DNA from: UBA8914 sp034002905
Lineage (GTDB): Bacteria > Pseudomonadota > Alphaproteobacteria > UBA9219
DNA length: 64,000 nucleotides
Direction of reading: 5' to 3'
Assembly: GCA_034002905.1 (NCBI GenBank)
Contig: JAVEZQ010000002.1
Location: 1-64,000 of the forward strand
Positions 8,974 to 17,388 of the stretch are shown here, piece by piece. The translations under genes and the position numbers were made by a program. Positions within the stretch are counted from its first letter, which is position 1. Each line of letters opens with the position of its first letter. The notes under the pieces were generated by a model. The model saw only the letters and a program-made list of their open reading frames with translations, did no database searches and was not told the origin of the DNA.

Positions 8974-9918
8974 TCAATTGTTATTAACCATACTTTGTCT
9001 TTTATCTCTAAGAACTAGGAAATCCTCATCCGCATGGTAAGACGAGCGCGTCAGAGGGCTGCAAGAGGCTAACAGAAAACCCTTGGCCAAGGCCGTTTTT
9101 TTGTAGGATTCAAACGTGTCTGGCTCTACATAGCGTGTTAAGGGAGCGTGTTTTGGTGTTGGTTGGAGATACTGTCCAATCGTTAGAAAATCGACATCCG
9201 CGGCCCGTAGATCGTCCATCACCTGATAAATTTCTTCATCTGTCTCCCCCAACCCGACCATCAGGCCAGACTTTGTAAAAACTGAGGGCTGAAGCTCCTT
9301 CACCTGCTGCAAAAGGCGTAAAGATGTGAAATAACGTGCGCCGGGACGTATCGTAGGATAAAGGCGCGGCACCGTTTCCATATTATGATTGAAAACATCA
9401 GGCGCAGCAGCCGTCACAATCTCGGCACCATTTGGTTTGTTTTTAAAGTCAGGTGTCAAAACTTCAATCACACAATCGGGCAGGCGCGCGCGAATGGCCA
9501 TGATCACTTCAGCAAAATGCCCCGCCCCACCATCTGGTAAATCATCACGATCGACCGAAGTAACAATCACATATTTAAGACCCATCAGCTCGGCGGCCTC
9601 AGCCAAGCGACGCGGCTCGTCAGAATCCAGCGGACGCGGTTTGCCCGTCGCCACATGACAAAAGGCGCAGGCGCGCGTACAGACATCGCCCATAATCATA
9701 AAGGCCGCATGCTTGCGTTTCCAACACTCACCTATATTCGGGCACCCTGCCTCCTGACACACAGTATTGAGCTTAAGGCCTTTAACGAGATCAAGCGTCT
9801 TGGCATAACCAAAGCCCGCAGGTGCCCGCACCCGCAACCAGTCCGGCTTAGGCGGCCCCGAACTGTCAGTGTTCTTCTGCTTTTCAGGATGGCGTCTCTT
9901 CGGGTCTGTGATAGTCAT
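8974..9918 (-). CDS. lipA: Lipoyl synthase LipA
   Basis: This radical-SAM enzyme inserts two sulfurs into octanoyl groups on lipoyl domains, including those of pyruvate dehydrogenase. The 314-residue protein carries both cluster motifs: the auxiliary-cluster block CQEAGCPNIGECW and the radical-SAM block CTRACAFCHV (CxxxCxxC), plus the C-terminal RSSYHAD serine loop that binds the auxiliary cluster. It is the last gene of the pdh operon, three bases after lpdA. In this window its evident substrate is the lipoyl domain fused to E1-beta, since the E2 encoded upstream has none. Confidence 0.97.
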   Translation of the reverse strand: MTITDPKRRHPEKQKNTDSSGPPKPDWLRVRAPAGFGYAKTLDLVKGLKLNTVCQEAGCPNIGECWKRKHAAFMIMGDVCTRACAFCHVATGKPRPLDSDEPRRLAEAAELMGLKYVIVTSVDRDDLPDGGAGHFAEVIMAIRARLPDCVIEVLTPDFKNKPNGAEIVTAAAPDVFNHNMETVPRLYPTIRPGARYFTSLRLLQQVKELQPSVFTKSGLMVGLGETDEEIYQVMDDLRAADVDFLTIGQYLQPTPKHAPLTRYVEPDTFESYKKTALAKGFLLASCSPLTRSSYHADEDFLVLRDKRQSMVNNN

Positions 9919-9921
9919 GCT

Positions 9922-11310
9922 TCACATATGCATCACACGCCCATAGGCGTCGAGAACAGCCTCATGCATGCTTTCGGATAGGGTCGGATGCGGGAAGACC
10001 GTGTGCATCAGCTCCGCCTCGGTCGTTTCAAGCACGCGGCCAATCGTGAAGCCTTGGATCATTTCCGTGACCTCCGCACCGACCATATGCGCCCCCAGAA
10101 GCTCACCCGTCTTTTCATCAAAGACCGTCTTGATCATCCCTTCGGCTTCGCCCATGGCAATCGCTTTGCCGTTCCCCATGAAATTGAAACGCCCTACGCG
10201 AACACTATAGCCCGTCTCTTTCGCCCGCGCTTCGGTCAGGCCAACACTCGCGACTTGTGGCGTGCAATAGGTACATCCCGGAATCTTGGTCGGATCAAGC
10301 GGATGAACATCCTTCACTCCGGCAATTTTCTCGACACAGATCACACCCTCATGGCTCGCTTTATGAGCCAGCCATGGCGGCGCGGTCAAATCGCCAATCG
10401 CATAAACACCAGCCTCGTCCGTCGCACACCATTCATTGGTTTTAATATGCCCGCGATCCAGCTTGATCTTAGTTTTCTCGAGGCCAATCTCTTCAACATT
10501 GGGAACAATCCCAACGGCCATAATCACCCGATCAACGGTGAGAACCTGTTCCTTACCCTTTTGATCGATCGTAGCCACAACGCTGTTCTTGCCTTTCAAA
10601 AGCGACTTAACCGTTGCACCCGTGATAAATTTAAGGCCACGTTTGACCAGCGCCTTCTGCGCGAAGGCGGAGATTTCAGCATCTTCGACGGGCATAATGC
10701 GATCAACGACTTCAACAACTGTCACATCAACGCCGAGTGCATTATAAAAACTGGCAAACTCGATCCCGATCGCGCCGGATCCGACAACCAGCATCGTCTT
10801 TGGCAAAGCATCGGGGATCATGGCCTCACGCGAGGTCCAGATCAATTTGCCATCAGGTTCCATTCCGGGGATCACACGCGGACGTGCGCCGGTCGCCAGA
10901 ATGATGTGCTTGGCGGCTAGTTCCTTGACACGCTTTCCATCGACAAGAACCTCGACCTTCCCGCCGCCCAATAACTTGCCGTGCCCTTCGATAACCTCGA
11001 CCTTGTTTTTCTTCATCAGGTGCTTTACACCCGCCGCAAGCTGTGACGACACGCCACGTGAACGCTCAACAATCTTTTTTAGGTCAAAGGAAACATCGCT
11101 GCAAGAAAGGCCGAACTCGGCGGCATGCTTCATAGTCGTATAAGCCTCAGCACTGCGCAAAAGCGCCTTGGTCGGAATACAACCCCAATTCAGACAGACG
11201 CCGCCCAGATGGACTTTTTCAATCAGCGTGACCTTCAACCCCAGCTGGGAAGCGCGAATGGCTGTGACATAGCCAGCGGGGCCACCGCCGATAATAATGA
11301 TATCCGTCAT
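9922..11310 (-). CDS. lpdA: Dihydrolipoyl dehydrogenase (E3)
   Basis: E3 reoxidises dihydrolipoyl groups of the pyruvate dehydrogenase complex and passes electrons through FAD to NAD+. The 462-residue flavoprotein shows the FAD-binding GGGPAGYVTAIRA motif at the N-terminus, the redox-active disulfide block GGVCLNWGCIPTK, the NAD-binding GSGAIGIEFASFY, the second FAD block YAIGDL, and the C-terminal HPTLSE that supplies the catalytic His-Glu pair. It lies in the pdh operon between a small membrane protein gene and lipA. Confidence 0.97.
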   Translation of the reverse strand: MTDIIIIGGGPAGYVTAIRASQLGLKVTLIEKVHLGGVCLNWGCIPTKALLRSAEAYTTMKHAAEFGLSCSDVSFDLKKIVERSRGVSSQLAAGVKHLMKKNKVEVIEGHGKLLGGGKVEVLVDGKRVKELAAKHIILATGARPRVIPGMEPDGKLIWTSREAMIPDALPKTMLVVGSGAIGIEFASFYNALGVDVTVVEVVDRIMPVEDAEISAFAQKALVKRGLKFITGATVKSLLKGKNSVVATIDQKGKEQVLTVDRVIMAVGIVPNVEEIGLEKTKIKLDRGHIKTNEWCATDEAGVYAIGDLTAPPWLAHKASHEGVICVEKIAGVKDVHPLDPTKIPGCTYCTPQVASVGLTEARAKETGYSVRVGRFNFMGNGKAIAMGEAEGMIKTVFDEKTGELLGAHMVGAEVTEMIQGFTIGRVLETTEAELMHTVFPHPTLSESMHEAVLDAYGRVMHM

Positions 11311-11313
11311 GCG

Positions 11314-11604
11314 TTAGAGATCCTCTTCACCGTTATTGAGTATATTGTCGTCTGTACGGCGCTTGACCCAAAGCTGTCGGATCATCGGCAAGGAAAGGGT
11401 CGAGAGCAAATAGCCAAGACACGGGATGATGGCATCAAGAAACGCGCCTTCGGGATGAATACGTCCTAAAATCAACACGACAACGGCATAGGTAATAACA
11501 AGGATCAGGCCACGCCGCACCCAGCTAACCTCCCATGCCTTATCGAGTTCGACACGGCGATTACGCTCCTCAATATCAAAGACGCGTTCTTCTAAAGATT
11601 TCAT
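11314..11604 (-). CDS. Small two-span membrane protein in the pdh operon
   Basis: The 96-residue protein starts with a charged, probably helical segment (MKSLEERVFDIEERNRRVELDKAWE), then has two hydrophobic spans (LILVITYAVVVLILG and IIPCLGYLLSTLSLPMI) and a charged tail. The start at 11604 is set by a strong GGAGGTGG ribosome-binding site; the upstream extension overlaps the GNAT gene and is rejected. Proteins of this look (short, beginning with an EER-rich helix followed by WxRR and two spans) occur in many bacteria without a known function. It lies between the GNAT gene and lpdA and is likely cotranscribed. Confidence 0.8.
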   Translation of the reverse strand: MKSLEERVFDIEERNRRVELDKAWEVSWVRRGLILVITYAVVVLILGRIHPEGAFLDAIIPCLGYLLSTLSLPMIRQLWVKRRTDDNILNNGEEDL

Positions 11605-11617
11605 GGCCACCTCCCCC

Positions 11618-12157
11618 TTATAACAGGTCGATCCAGTATATGCGGGTTGTATTCCCCTGAATAAAAATACTGGGCAGTGTCGATGTGAGAACTCCCCCAT
11701 TAGATTCAATGGCTTTCCACGACCCTATATTCTCAGCATCTGCCGTTAACATGACTTTTTTAAGTTCTGCTAATTTTGCCTTTTCAAGCAGCAATGATAA
11801 CATATTGGTTGCATAGCCTCTGCGCCACATAGATGGACGCACCCCATAGCCAATATGCCCGCCATGCTTTGCTAAAAAGTCATTGAGTTGTATGCGCAGG
11901 TTAATCGCACCGATGAACTCTTTATCATCCACCAGCCAGTACGTATTGTCCTGAACGCGAGGGTAAGTCATGCCATCTACGGCTTTAAAGGTTCCTCCTT
12001 GTCGATTGAAGCTCTCGAAATGATCGAAGGCGTCTTTTTCGATAGATTGAATTTCCTCTTCAGAAGGAATGGCGCGAACACCAATCCTAAACCCTTCGCG
12101 CAAGGCGGCAATATAGGATGATAGATAGCGTGTATCAGGGAATATTAAGCGTAACAT
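11618..12157 (-). CDS. GNAT-family N-acetyltransferase
   Basis: The 179-residue protein has the GNAT core: a strand-turn block with WLVDDKEFIGAINLRI, then the acetyl-CoA loop HIGYGVRPSMWRRGYATNML (Q/RxxGxG/A type) and a C-terminal NxxSxKAIESNGG block typical of the family. The substrate cannot be told. It sits inside the pdh operon, starting two bases after the pdhC stop and ending 13 bases before the next gene, so it is probably cotranscribed. Its presence among pyruvate dehydrogenase genes, which make acetyl-CoA, is suggestive but proves no functional tie. Confidence 0.85.
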   Translation of the reverse strand: MLRLIFPDTRYLSSYIAALREGFRIGVRAIPSEEEIQSIEKDAFDHFESFNRQGGTFKAVDGMTYPRVQDNTYWLVDDKEFIGAINLRIQLNDFLAKHGGHIGYGVRPSMWRRGYATNMLSLLLEKAKLAELKKVMLTADAENIGSWKAIESNGGVLTSTLPSIFIQGNTTRIYWIDLL

Positions 12158-12158
12158 T

Positions 12159-13028
12159 TCATAGCACCATACTTAGTGGCTTTTGTATGATATCCTTGAA
12201 GGCCGAGAGGAACTGAGCCCCCACGGCGCCATCAACCGCCCGATGATCGACAGAGAGCGTGCAGCTCATCATCGTAGCGATAGCAAGCTGACCATGCTTG
12301 ACAACGGCACGCTGTTCTCCCGCGCCAACCGCAAGGATACAGGCCTGAGGCGGGTTGATGATAGGCGCGAAGTCCTTCACGCCAAACATGCCCAAATTGG
12401 AAAGCGAAAAACCGCCGCCTTGGAACTCGTGGGGCTTCAATTTTCCTTCACGCGCACGTGCGACAAGGTCTTTCATTTCGGCAGAAATCACTTGAACAGA
12501 TTTCAACTCGGCCGCCTGAACAATCGGCGTAATCAACCCCGTTGGCGTTGCTACAGCGACCGAGATATTGGCGTGCTTATATTGAAGGATCGCCTCATCC
12601 GTCCATGACGCATTCGCTGCAGGGACTTTTTGCAAAGCTAACGCAATGGCACGAATGATAAAGTCATTGACCGAGACGCGTACATCCAGAATCTCGTTCA
12701 TCTGCTTACGCATTTTGACAAGTTCATCGATTTCGCAATCGACAGTCAAATAAAAATGCGGAACGGTTTGTTTGGACTCACTCAATCGTTTGGCGATAAC
12801 CTTGCGCATCGTGCTGTTTGGAATCGCAATATAAGCTGATGTATCGGCTGGGATGGCAGCACGAGCTGTGTGACGTGTCGCGCTACCCTTAAAACCTTCC
12901 ACATCCGCGCGAACAATTCGTCCATTCGGGCCGCTGCCCTTGATGAGCTTCAGATCAACACCCTTTTGTGAAGCAATCCGCTTGGCAAGGGGGCTGGCAA
13001 CGATACGCTCTTTGGGTAATGCGCTCAT
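12159..13028 (-). CDS. pdhC: Pyruvate dehydrogenase E2 (dihydrolipoyl acetyltransferase) lacking a lipoyl domain
   Basis: E2 transfers the acetyl group from lipoyl domains to CoA and forms the core of the complex. The 289-residue protein begins directly with the peripheral-subunit-binding domain (IVASPLAKRIASQKGVDL, GSGPNGRIVRADVE; residues about 8-45). A short linker follows, then the complete catalytic domain with the active-site block SVDHRAVDGA near residue 262. The N-terminal lipoyl domain and the Ala/Pro linker present in ordinary E2 proteins (usually over 400 residues) are missing. The upstream gap to pdhB is only 24 bases and pdhB ends normally, so no frameshift can be hiding the domain. 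The only lipoyl domain in the cluster is on E1-beta. Confidence 0.93.
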   Translation of the reverse strand: MSALPKERIVASPLAKRIASQKGVDLKLIKGSGPNGRIVRADVEGFKGSATRHTARAAIPADTSAYIAIPNSTMRKVIAKRLSESKQTVPHFYLTVDCEIDELVKMRKQMNEILDVRVSVNDFIIRAIALALQKVPAANASWTDEAILQYKHANISVAVATPTGLITPIVQAAELKSVQVISAEMKDLVARAREGKLKPHEFQGGGFSLSNLGMFGVKDFAPIINPPQACILAVGAGEQRAVVKHGQLAIATMMSCTLSVDHRAVDGAVGAQFLSAFKDIIQKPLSMVL

Positions 13029-13052
13029 ATTTATCTCACTTCCTGCACAATG

Positions 13053-14438
13053 TTAAGCTGCATCACGATAGCAAACTTTGCGAACTGCATCGACCACCTG
13101 CTCTGGCGTGGGCAAGGCCATCTTTTCAAGGTTCGCGGCATATGGCAACGGCACATCGGCACCATGCACACGGATCATCGGCGCATCCAGATCATCAAAG
13201 GCCAATTCCATCAATTGGGCTGCGATTTCGGAGCCAATACCCGCGAAAGGCCAGCTTTCCTCAACCGACACCAAACGGTTTGTCTTGCGCACCGATTTGA
13301 TAATCGACGCCATGTCGAGTGGTCGAATGCTGCGCAGGTTAATAACCTCAGCCGATATCCCTTCTTGTTCCAGCAGCGCCGCTGCCTCAAGTGCGACACC
13401 AACCATGCGCGAGAAAGCGACGATGGTGACATCCGTTCCCTTTCGCATGGTTCGCGCCTTACCGATAGGAACAATAAAGTCTTCAACATCGGGAACCTCA
13501 AAGCTCTGACCGTACATAATCTCGCTTTCAAGGCAGATGACGGGGTTCGGGTCACGGATCGCGGCCTTGATCAGGCCCTTGGCATCTGCGGAGTCATAGG
13601 GCGCAACAACCTTGAGACCCGGCACATGGCCATACCAGCTTGCATAGCATTGCGAATGCTGGGCCGCCACACGACCCGCCGCGCCATTGGGCCCACGAAA
13701 GACGATGGGACAACCCATCTGGCCACCCGACATATAAAGCGTCTTGGCAGCGGAGTTCACAACCTGATCAATCGCCTGCATCGAAAAGTTCATGGTCATA
13801 AACTCGACAATTGGCACAAGGCCGTTAAAGGCAGCGCCAACAGCCATACCCGCAAAGCCCATTTCCGTAATTGGCGTATCAATCACGCGTTTTTCGCCAA
13901 ACTCGGCCAACATACCCTGCGAAACCTTATAGGCGCCGTCATACTCCGCGACTTCTTCACCAAGCAGGATAACATTTTCGTTCGCCCGCATTTCCTCGCT
14001 CATGCCCTCGCGCAACGCTTCGCGGACGGTCATTGTTTTGAACTTATCATAAACCTCTTCATCGACATCTGAGTCATCAATGACGGGCGTGTGAACATGC
14101 AAAGAAACAACCTCAGCCTTTTGTTCCTGTTGCGCAGGAGCTTGAGGAGCAGAGGACGTAGCGACCTGAACAGTCTCAAGCACTGATGCATCCTCGCCTT
14201 CCTCTAACAGGATAGCTATTGGCGCATTAACAAGCACACCCTGCGTTCCAGCGGGAACAAGGATTTTTCCCAACATGCCATCGTCAAAGGCTTCGACTTC
14301 CATCGTCGCTTTGTCCGTCTCAATTTCAGCAATCACTTCGCCGGACTTGATGGTATCGCCCTCATTCTTGACCCAGCGCGCCAGAGTTCCATCAGTCATC
14401 GTCGGCGACAAGGCAGGCATTAAAATCTGAATAGTCAT
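13053..14438 (-). CDS. pdhB: Pyruvate dehydrogenase E1 beta subunit with N-terminal lipoyl domain
   Basis: With PdhA this subunit forms the thiamine-dependent E1 that decarboxylates pyruvate. Residues 1-80 are a lipoyl domain with the modified lysine in the ETDKATMEVEA turn (Lys43). An Ala/Gln-rich linker follows (about 85-130), then the E1-beta fold with the EEVAEYDGAYKVSQG block, the GxAxGAA region and the transketolase C-terminal domain ending in VRKVCYRDAA. Such a fusion is known in several alphaproteobacteria, where E2 usually has a lipoyl domain as well; here E2 has none. The total of 461 residues is normal for this fused form. It is 21 bases downstream of pdhA. Confidence 0.96.
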   Translation of the reverse strand: MTIQILMPALSPTMTDGTLARWVKNEGDTIKSGEVIAEIETDKATMEVEAFDDGMLGKILVPAGTQGVLVNAPIAILLEEGEDASVLETVQVATSSAPQAPAQQEQKAEVVSLHVHTPVIDDSDVDEEVYDKFKTMTVREALREGMSEEMRANENVILLGEEVAEYDGAYKVSQGMLAEFGEKRVIDTPITEMGFAGMAVGAAFNGLVPIVEFMTMNFSMQAIDQVVNSAAKTLYMSGGQMGCPIVFRGPNGAAGRVAAQHSQCYASWYGHVPGLKVVAPYDSADAKGLIKAAIRDPNPVICLESEIMYGQSFEVPDVEDFIVPIGKARTMRKGTDVTIVAFSRMVGVALEAAALLEQEGISAEVINLRSIRPLDMASIIKSVRKTNRLVSVEESWPFAGIGSEIAAQLMELAFDDLDAPMIRVHGADVPLPYAANLEKMALPTPEQVVDAVRKVCYRDAA

Positions 14439-14459
14439 ATCGTCGTTCCCCTTAATTCC

Positions 14460-15488
14460 TTAAGCGTCAATTAGGACATCCGTATACAGCTCGGCAGGAT
14501 CGGGCTCCGGGCTTTCCTGCGCAAAGACAGCGGCCGCATTGACAATGTATTTAATCTCTTTCTCGATCCGGTTCAGCTCTTCCACATCGGCAAGGCCACC
14601 ATCCAATATCCATCCTTGAGCCTGTTCGATTGGATCGTGTCCGTTCTTCCAGCACTCGACTTCTTCTTTGGTGCGGTATTTGCCGGGATCGGACATGCTG
14701 TGACCCCGATAGCGATAGGTCTCCATCTCCAAAATCACTGGCCCCTTCCCGCTGCGGGCATGGTCAAGGGCTTCACAAGCCACCTCGTAAACTTCAACCA
14801 CATTCATGCCATCAACCTTGCGACCGGGAATACCATAGGGTTCACCTCGACGGTACAACTCGCCAATCGTGTGACGTTTCTTAGCTGTCCCCATCGCATA
14901 AAGATTGTTTTCGATGACATAGACAACAGGCAGCTTCCACAGCGCCGCCATGTTAAAGCTTTCATGTACCTGCCCCTGATTAAGCGCACCATCGCCCATA
15001 TAGGTGACGCAAACGCCGCCATCCTTTTTGTATTGATGCGAAAGCGCAAGGCCTGTGCCGATAGGTACCTGCGCACCGACAATGCCATGTCCGCCGAAAA
15101 AGTTCTTTTCGCGGCTAAACATATGCATGGAGCCGCCCTTGCCTTTGGAATAACCACCTATGCGCCCCGTCAGCTCGGCCATCACCCCTTTGGGGTCCAT
15201 ACCCGTAACAATCATCTGGCCGTGATCACGATAGGATGTAACGATGGTATCCACTTCTTTTTGCGCAAGCTGAAGACCGACTGCGACGGCCTCCTGCCCG
15301 TTATAGAGATGGCAAAAACCATGAATAAGCCCCATCCCGTAGAGTTGAGCCGCCTTTTCCTCAAAACGACGAACCATGAGCATTAAGCGCCATGCTTCCA
15401 TAAGATCCAGATCGGTTACCGCTTTTTCATTTGGGGAAACTGACTTGAGCTGAACTGAACTTTTCATCTTTTTTTTCCCTTTATTCAT
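14460..15488 (-). CDS. pdhA: Pyruvate dehydrogenase E1 alpha subunit
   Basis: This subunit binds thiamine diphosphate and decarboxylates pyruvate together with PdhB. The 342-residue protein carries the TPP motif GDGALNQGQVHESFNMAALWKLPVVYVIENN, the GKGGSMHMF block, and the phosphorylation-loop-like region with YRYRGHSMSDPGKYR. Two starts are possible: 15488 (MNKGKKKMKSS) and 15467 (MKSSVQL, preceded by AAAGGG); the second has the better ribosome-binding site. It opens the run pdhA-pdhB-pdhC-GNAT-small membrane gene-lpdA-lipA. The 189 bases before it, up to ftsB, probably hold the promoter, but I could not pick out clear hexamers. Confidence 0.95.
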   Translation of the reverse strand: MNKGKKKMKSSVQLKSVSPNEKAVTDLDLMEAWRLMLMVRRFEEKAAQLYGMGLIHGFCHLYNGQEAVAVGLQLAQKEVDTIVTSYRDHGQMIVTGMDPKGVMAELTGRIGGYSKGKGGSMHMFSREKNFFGGHGIVGAQVPIGTGLALSHQYKKDGGVCVTYMGDGALNQGQVHESFNMAALWKLPVVYVIENNLYAMGTAKKRHTIGELYRRGEPYGIPGRKVDGMNVVEVYEVACEALDHARSGKGPVILEMETYRYRGHSMSDPGKYRTKEEVECWKNGHDPIEQAQGWILDGGLADVEELNRIEKEIKYIVNAAAVFAQESPEPDPAELYTDVLIDA

Positions 15489-15677
15489 TTAGACACCTGA
15501 GAGTTACGGATTTCTTGAATGAGCGAAATTGAAGATAGCTAGCAAACTAAGATGCTATGTATACTACAGGTTGTATTTCGGATTTAGTCGGCAGAGGGAT
15601 ACATAACTGGATACAGAATAAGGGAGCTATTTGGGAAAAATCAAACCCTTAGTAGTGCAGCGCAACATTCTTAGAAT

Positions 15678-16037
15678 TTACGGCCGAATATTGTTTTTAA
15701 GTGGCACTTTATCCACATCATTTGGCGTTAATATTATGATTTCATTGGGCTTTGAGTAATTGAGCAGCGCACGCGACCTCTCATCCAACAAATCGGGGTC
15801 CATGCTGTTATTCCGCAAGAGCTTTGTACGATGCTCCAAATCTTTACGCTCCGTCTCAAGTTTGGCTAAAGTCGATTCGGCTTTCGCAATCTCGCCCTCC
15901 ATCCGCATCATGGCAAAGAGCCCGCGCTCCCCCTGAATTGAGTGATAGAGGAAATAGCCAACGACCAAGGCGCCCAGACAAGAGAGAAGTGTCTGGGCTA
16001 GCCAATGGTTTTTCTTGCGTTTATGGAGCACACGCAC
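15678..16037 (-). CDS. ftsB: Cell division protein FtsB (septum formation initiator family)
   Basis: FtsB is a bitopic divisome protein that links early and late division proteins with FtsL and FtsQ. The 119-residue protein has a short basic cytoplasmic start, one membrane span (about 14-34), then a coiled coil of roughly 40 residues (EIAKAESTLAKLETERKDLEHRTKLLRN) and the conserved PDLLDERSRALLNYSKPNEIII tail of the family. It begins four bases after eno, matching the common alphaproteobacterial order eno-ftsB-pdhA. Confidence 0.93.
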   Translation of the reverse strand: MRVLHKRKKNHWLAQTLLSCLGALVVGYFLYHSIQGERGLFAMMRMEGEIAKAESTLAKLETERKDLEHRTKLLRNNSMDPDLLDERSRALLNYSKPNEIIILTPNDVDKVPLKNNIRP

Positions 16038-16041
16038 GCGC

Positions 16042-17319
16042 TTATCCCATTAGAACAGATGTTCCGGCAAAACGAGACACACGGCCAAGCTGTTCCTCGA
16101 TACGGATCAATTGGTTATATTTTGCCAAACGATCCGAACGCGAGAGCGAGCCTGTTTTAATCTGACCACAATTCATCGCAACAGCCAGATCGGCAATGAT
16201 CGAATCCTCAGTCTCCCCTGAACGATGTGACATCACAGTGCGATAGCCTGCCTTATGCGCCATTTCAATGGCTTCCATCGTCTCGCTGAGAGTCCCGATC
16301 TGGTTGACCTTGATCAAGATGGCGTTAGCAATCCCGCGTTCAATTCCATCAGCAAGGCGAACCGTATTCGTTACAAAAATATCGTCGCCAACTAGCTGGA
16401 TACGATCCGAAAGCTCTTCGGTCATAACCTCCCAGCCATGGAAATCATCCTCGGCCATACCATCTTCGATCGAGACGATCGGGAACTGGTCACAAAGCTC
16501 AACGTAATAGCGAACCATCTGTTCGGACGAAAGAACCTTGCGCTCGCCAGTCATATTATACTGGCCATCCTTAAAGAACTCGGTCGAGGCAGCATCAAGG
16601 GCGAGGACGATATCTTCGCCCGGCTCATACCCAGCTTTTTCGCAGGCTTGAAGAATATAGGTAATTGCCTCCTCCGCCGAGCGTAGATTTGGCGCAAAGC
16701 CCCCCTCATCCCCGATATTTGTGTTAAGGCCATTATCCTTCAAGAGTTTCTTGAGTGAATGAAAGACCTCTGAACCCATACGAATAGCATCGGCGACACT
16801 TTCTCCGCCGACCGGCATGATCATAAACTCTTGGATGTCGATAGGATTGTCGGCATGTGCGCCACCATTGACAATATTCATCATCGGTACGGGCAAAAGC
16901 GAAGCCGCTGTCCCACCGATATAGCGATAAAGCGGAAGTCCGACTTCATTGGCCGAAGCCCGCGCCGTGGCCATACTCACACCCAAAATCGCATTCGCAC
17001 CTAAACGTGACTTATTGGGTGTGCCATCCAATTCGATCAAGGCACCGTCGAGGGCAAGTTGCTCCAATGACTCAAGACCGATCACCGCATCGGCAATCTC
17101 ACTATTCACATTCTCAACAGCTTGTAGAACACCCTTACCAGTATAGCGATTGGCATCACCATCGCGAAGCTCGACCGCTTCATGTGCCCCCGTGGAGGCT
17201 CCCGAAGGAACAGCGGCCCGTCCAACAGCGCCGGATTCAAGCGCGACATCAACCTCAACCGTAGGATTTCCACGGCTATCCAAAATCTCTCGAGCGTGAA
17301 TGTGTGTAATGCTGGACAT
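16042..17319 (-). CDS. eno: Enolase
   Basis: Enolase interconverts 2-phosphoglycerate and phosphoenolpyruvate in glycolysis. The 425-residue protein has the N-terminal block IHAREILDSRGNPTVEVDV, the GAHADNPIDIQEFMIMPVG region, the metal ligands within LALDAASTEF, SIEDGMAEDD and LVGDDIFVTN, the catalytic lysine in ILIKVNQIGTLSET and the SHRSGETED signature. The start at 17319 has GGAGAG upstream and the conserved first residues; a longer frame to 17382 is not needed. kdsA, which often lies between pyrG and eno in this lineage, is absent. Confidence 0.97.
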   Translation of the reverse strand: MSSITHIHAREILDSRGNPTVEVDVALESGAVGRAAVPSGASTGAHEAVELRDGDANRYTGKGVLQAVENVNSEIADAVIGLESLEQLALDGALIELDGTPNKSRLGANAILGVSMATARASANEVGLPLYRYIGGTAASLLPVPMMNIVNGGAHADNPIDIQEFMIMPVGGESVADAIRMGSEVFHSLKKLLKDNGLNTNIGDEGGFAPNLRSAEEAITYILQACEKAGYEPGEDIVLALDAASTEFFKDGQYNMTGERKVLSSEQMVRYYVELCDQFPIVSIEDGMAEDDFHGWEVMTEELSDRIQLVGDDIFVTNTVRLADGIERGIANAILIKVNQIGTLSETMEAIEMAHKAGYRTVMSHRSGETEDSIIADLAVAMNCGQIKTGSLSRSDRLAKYNQLIRIEEQLGRVSRFAGTSVLMG

Positions 17320-17388
17320 GAGGCTCTCCGTCAAAGGGGGTGTCTTTGACGGTAGAGTACCTATTAAATCATGAAAAAACAACGGGCT

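Noticed and set aside
13050..14072. Plus-strand frame opposite pdhB
   Set aside because: Antisense shadow; composition is typical of a reverse reading of a GC-biased gene.
247..15666. A 14-base match (GTGCAGCGCAACAT) between 247 and 15656, and CAGCATGTTATTAC shared by 227 and 2205
   Set aside because: Single 14-base matches without extension on either side are too short to call a repeat family or attachment sites.
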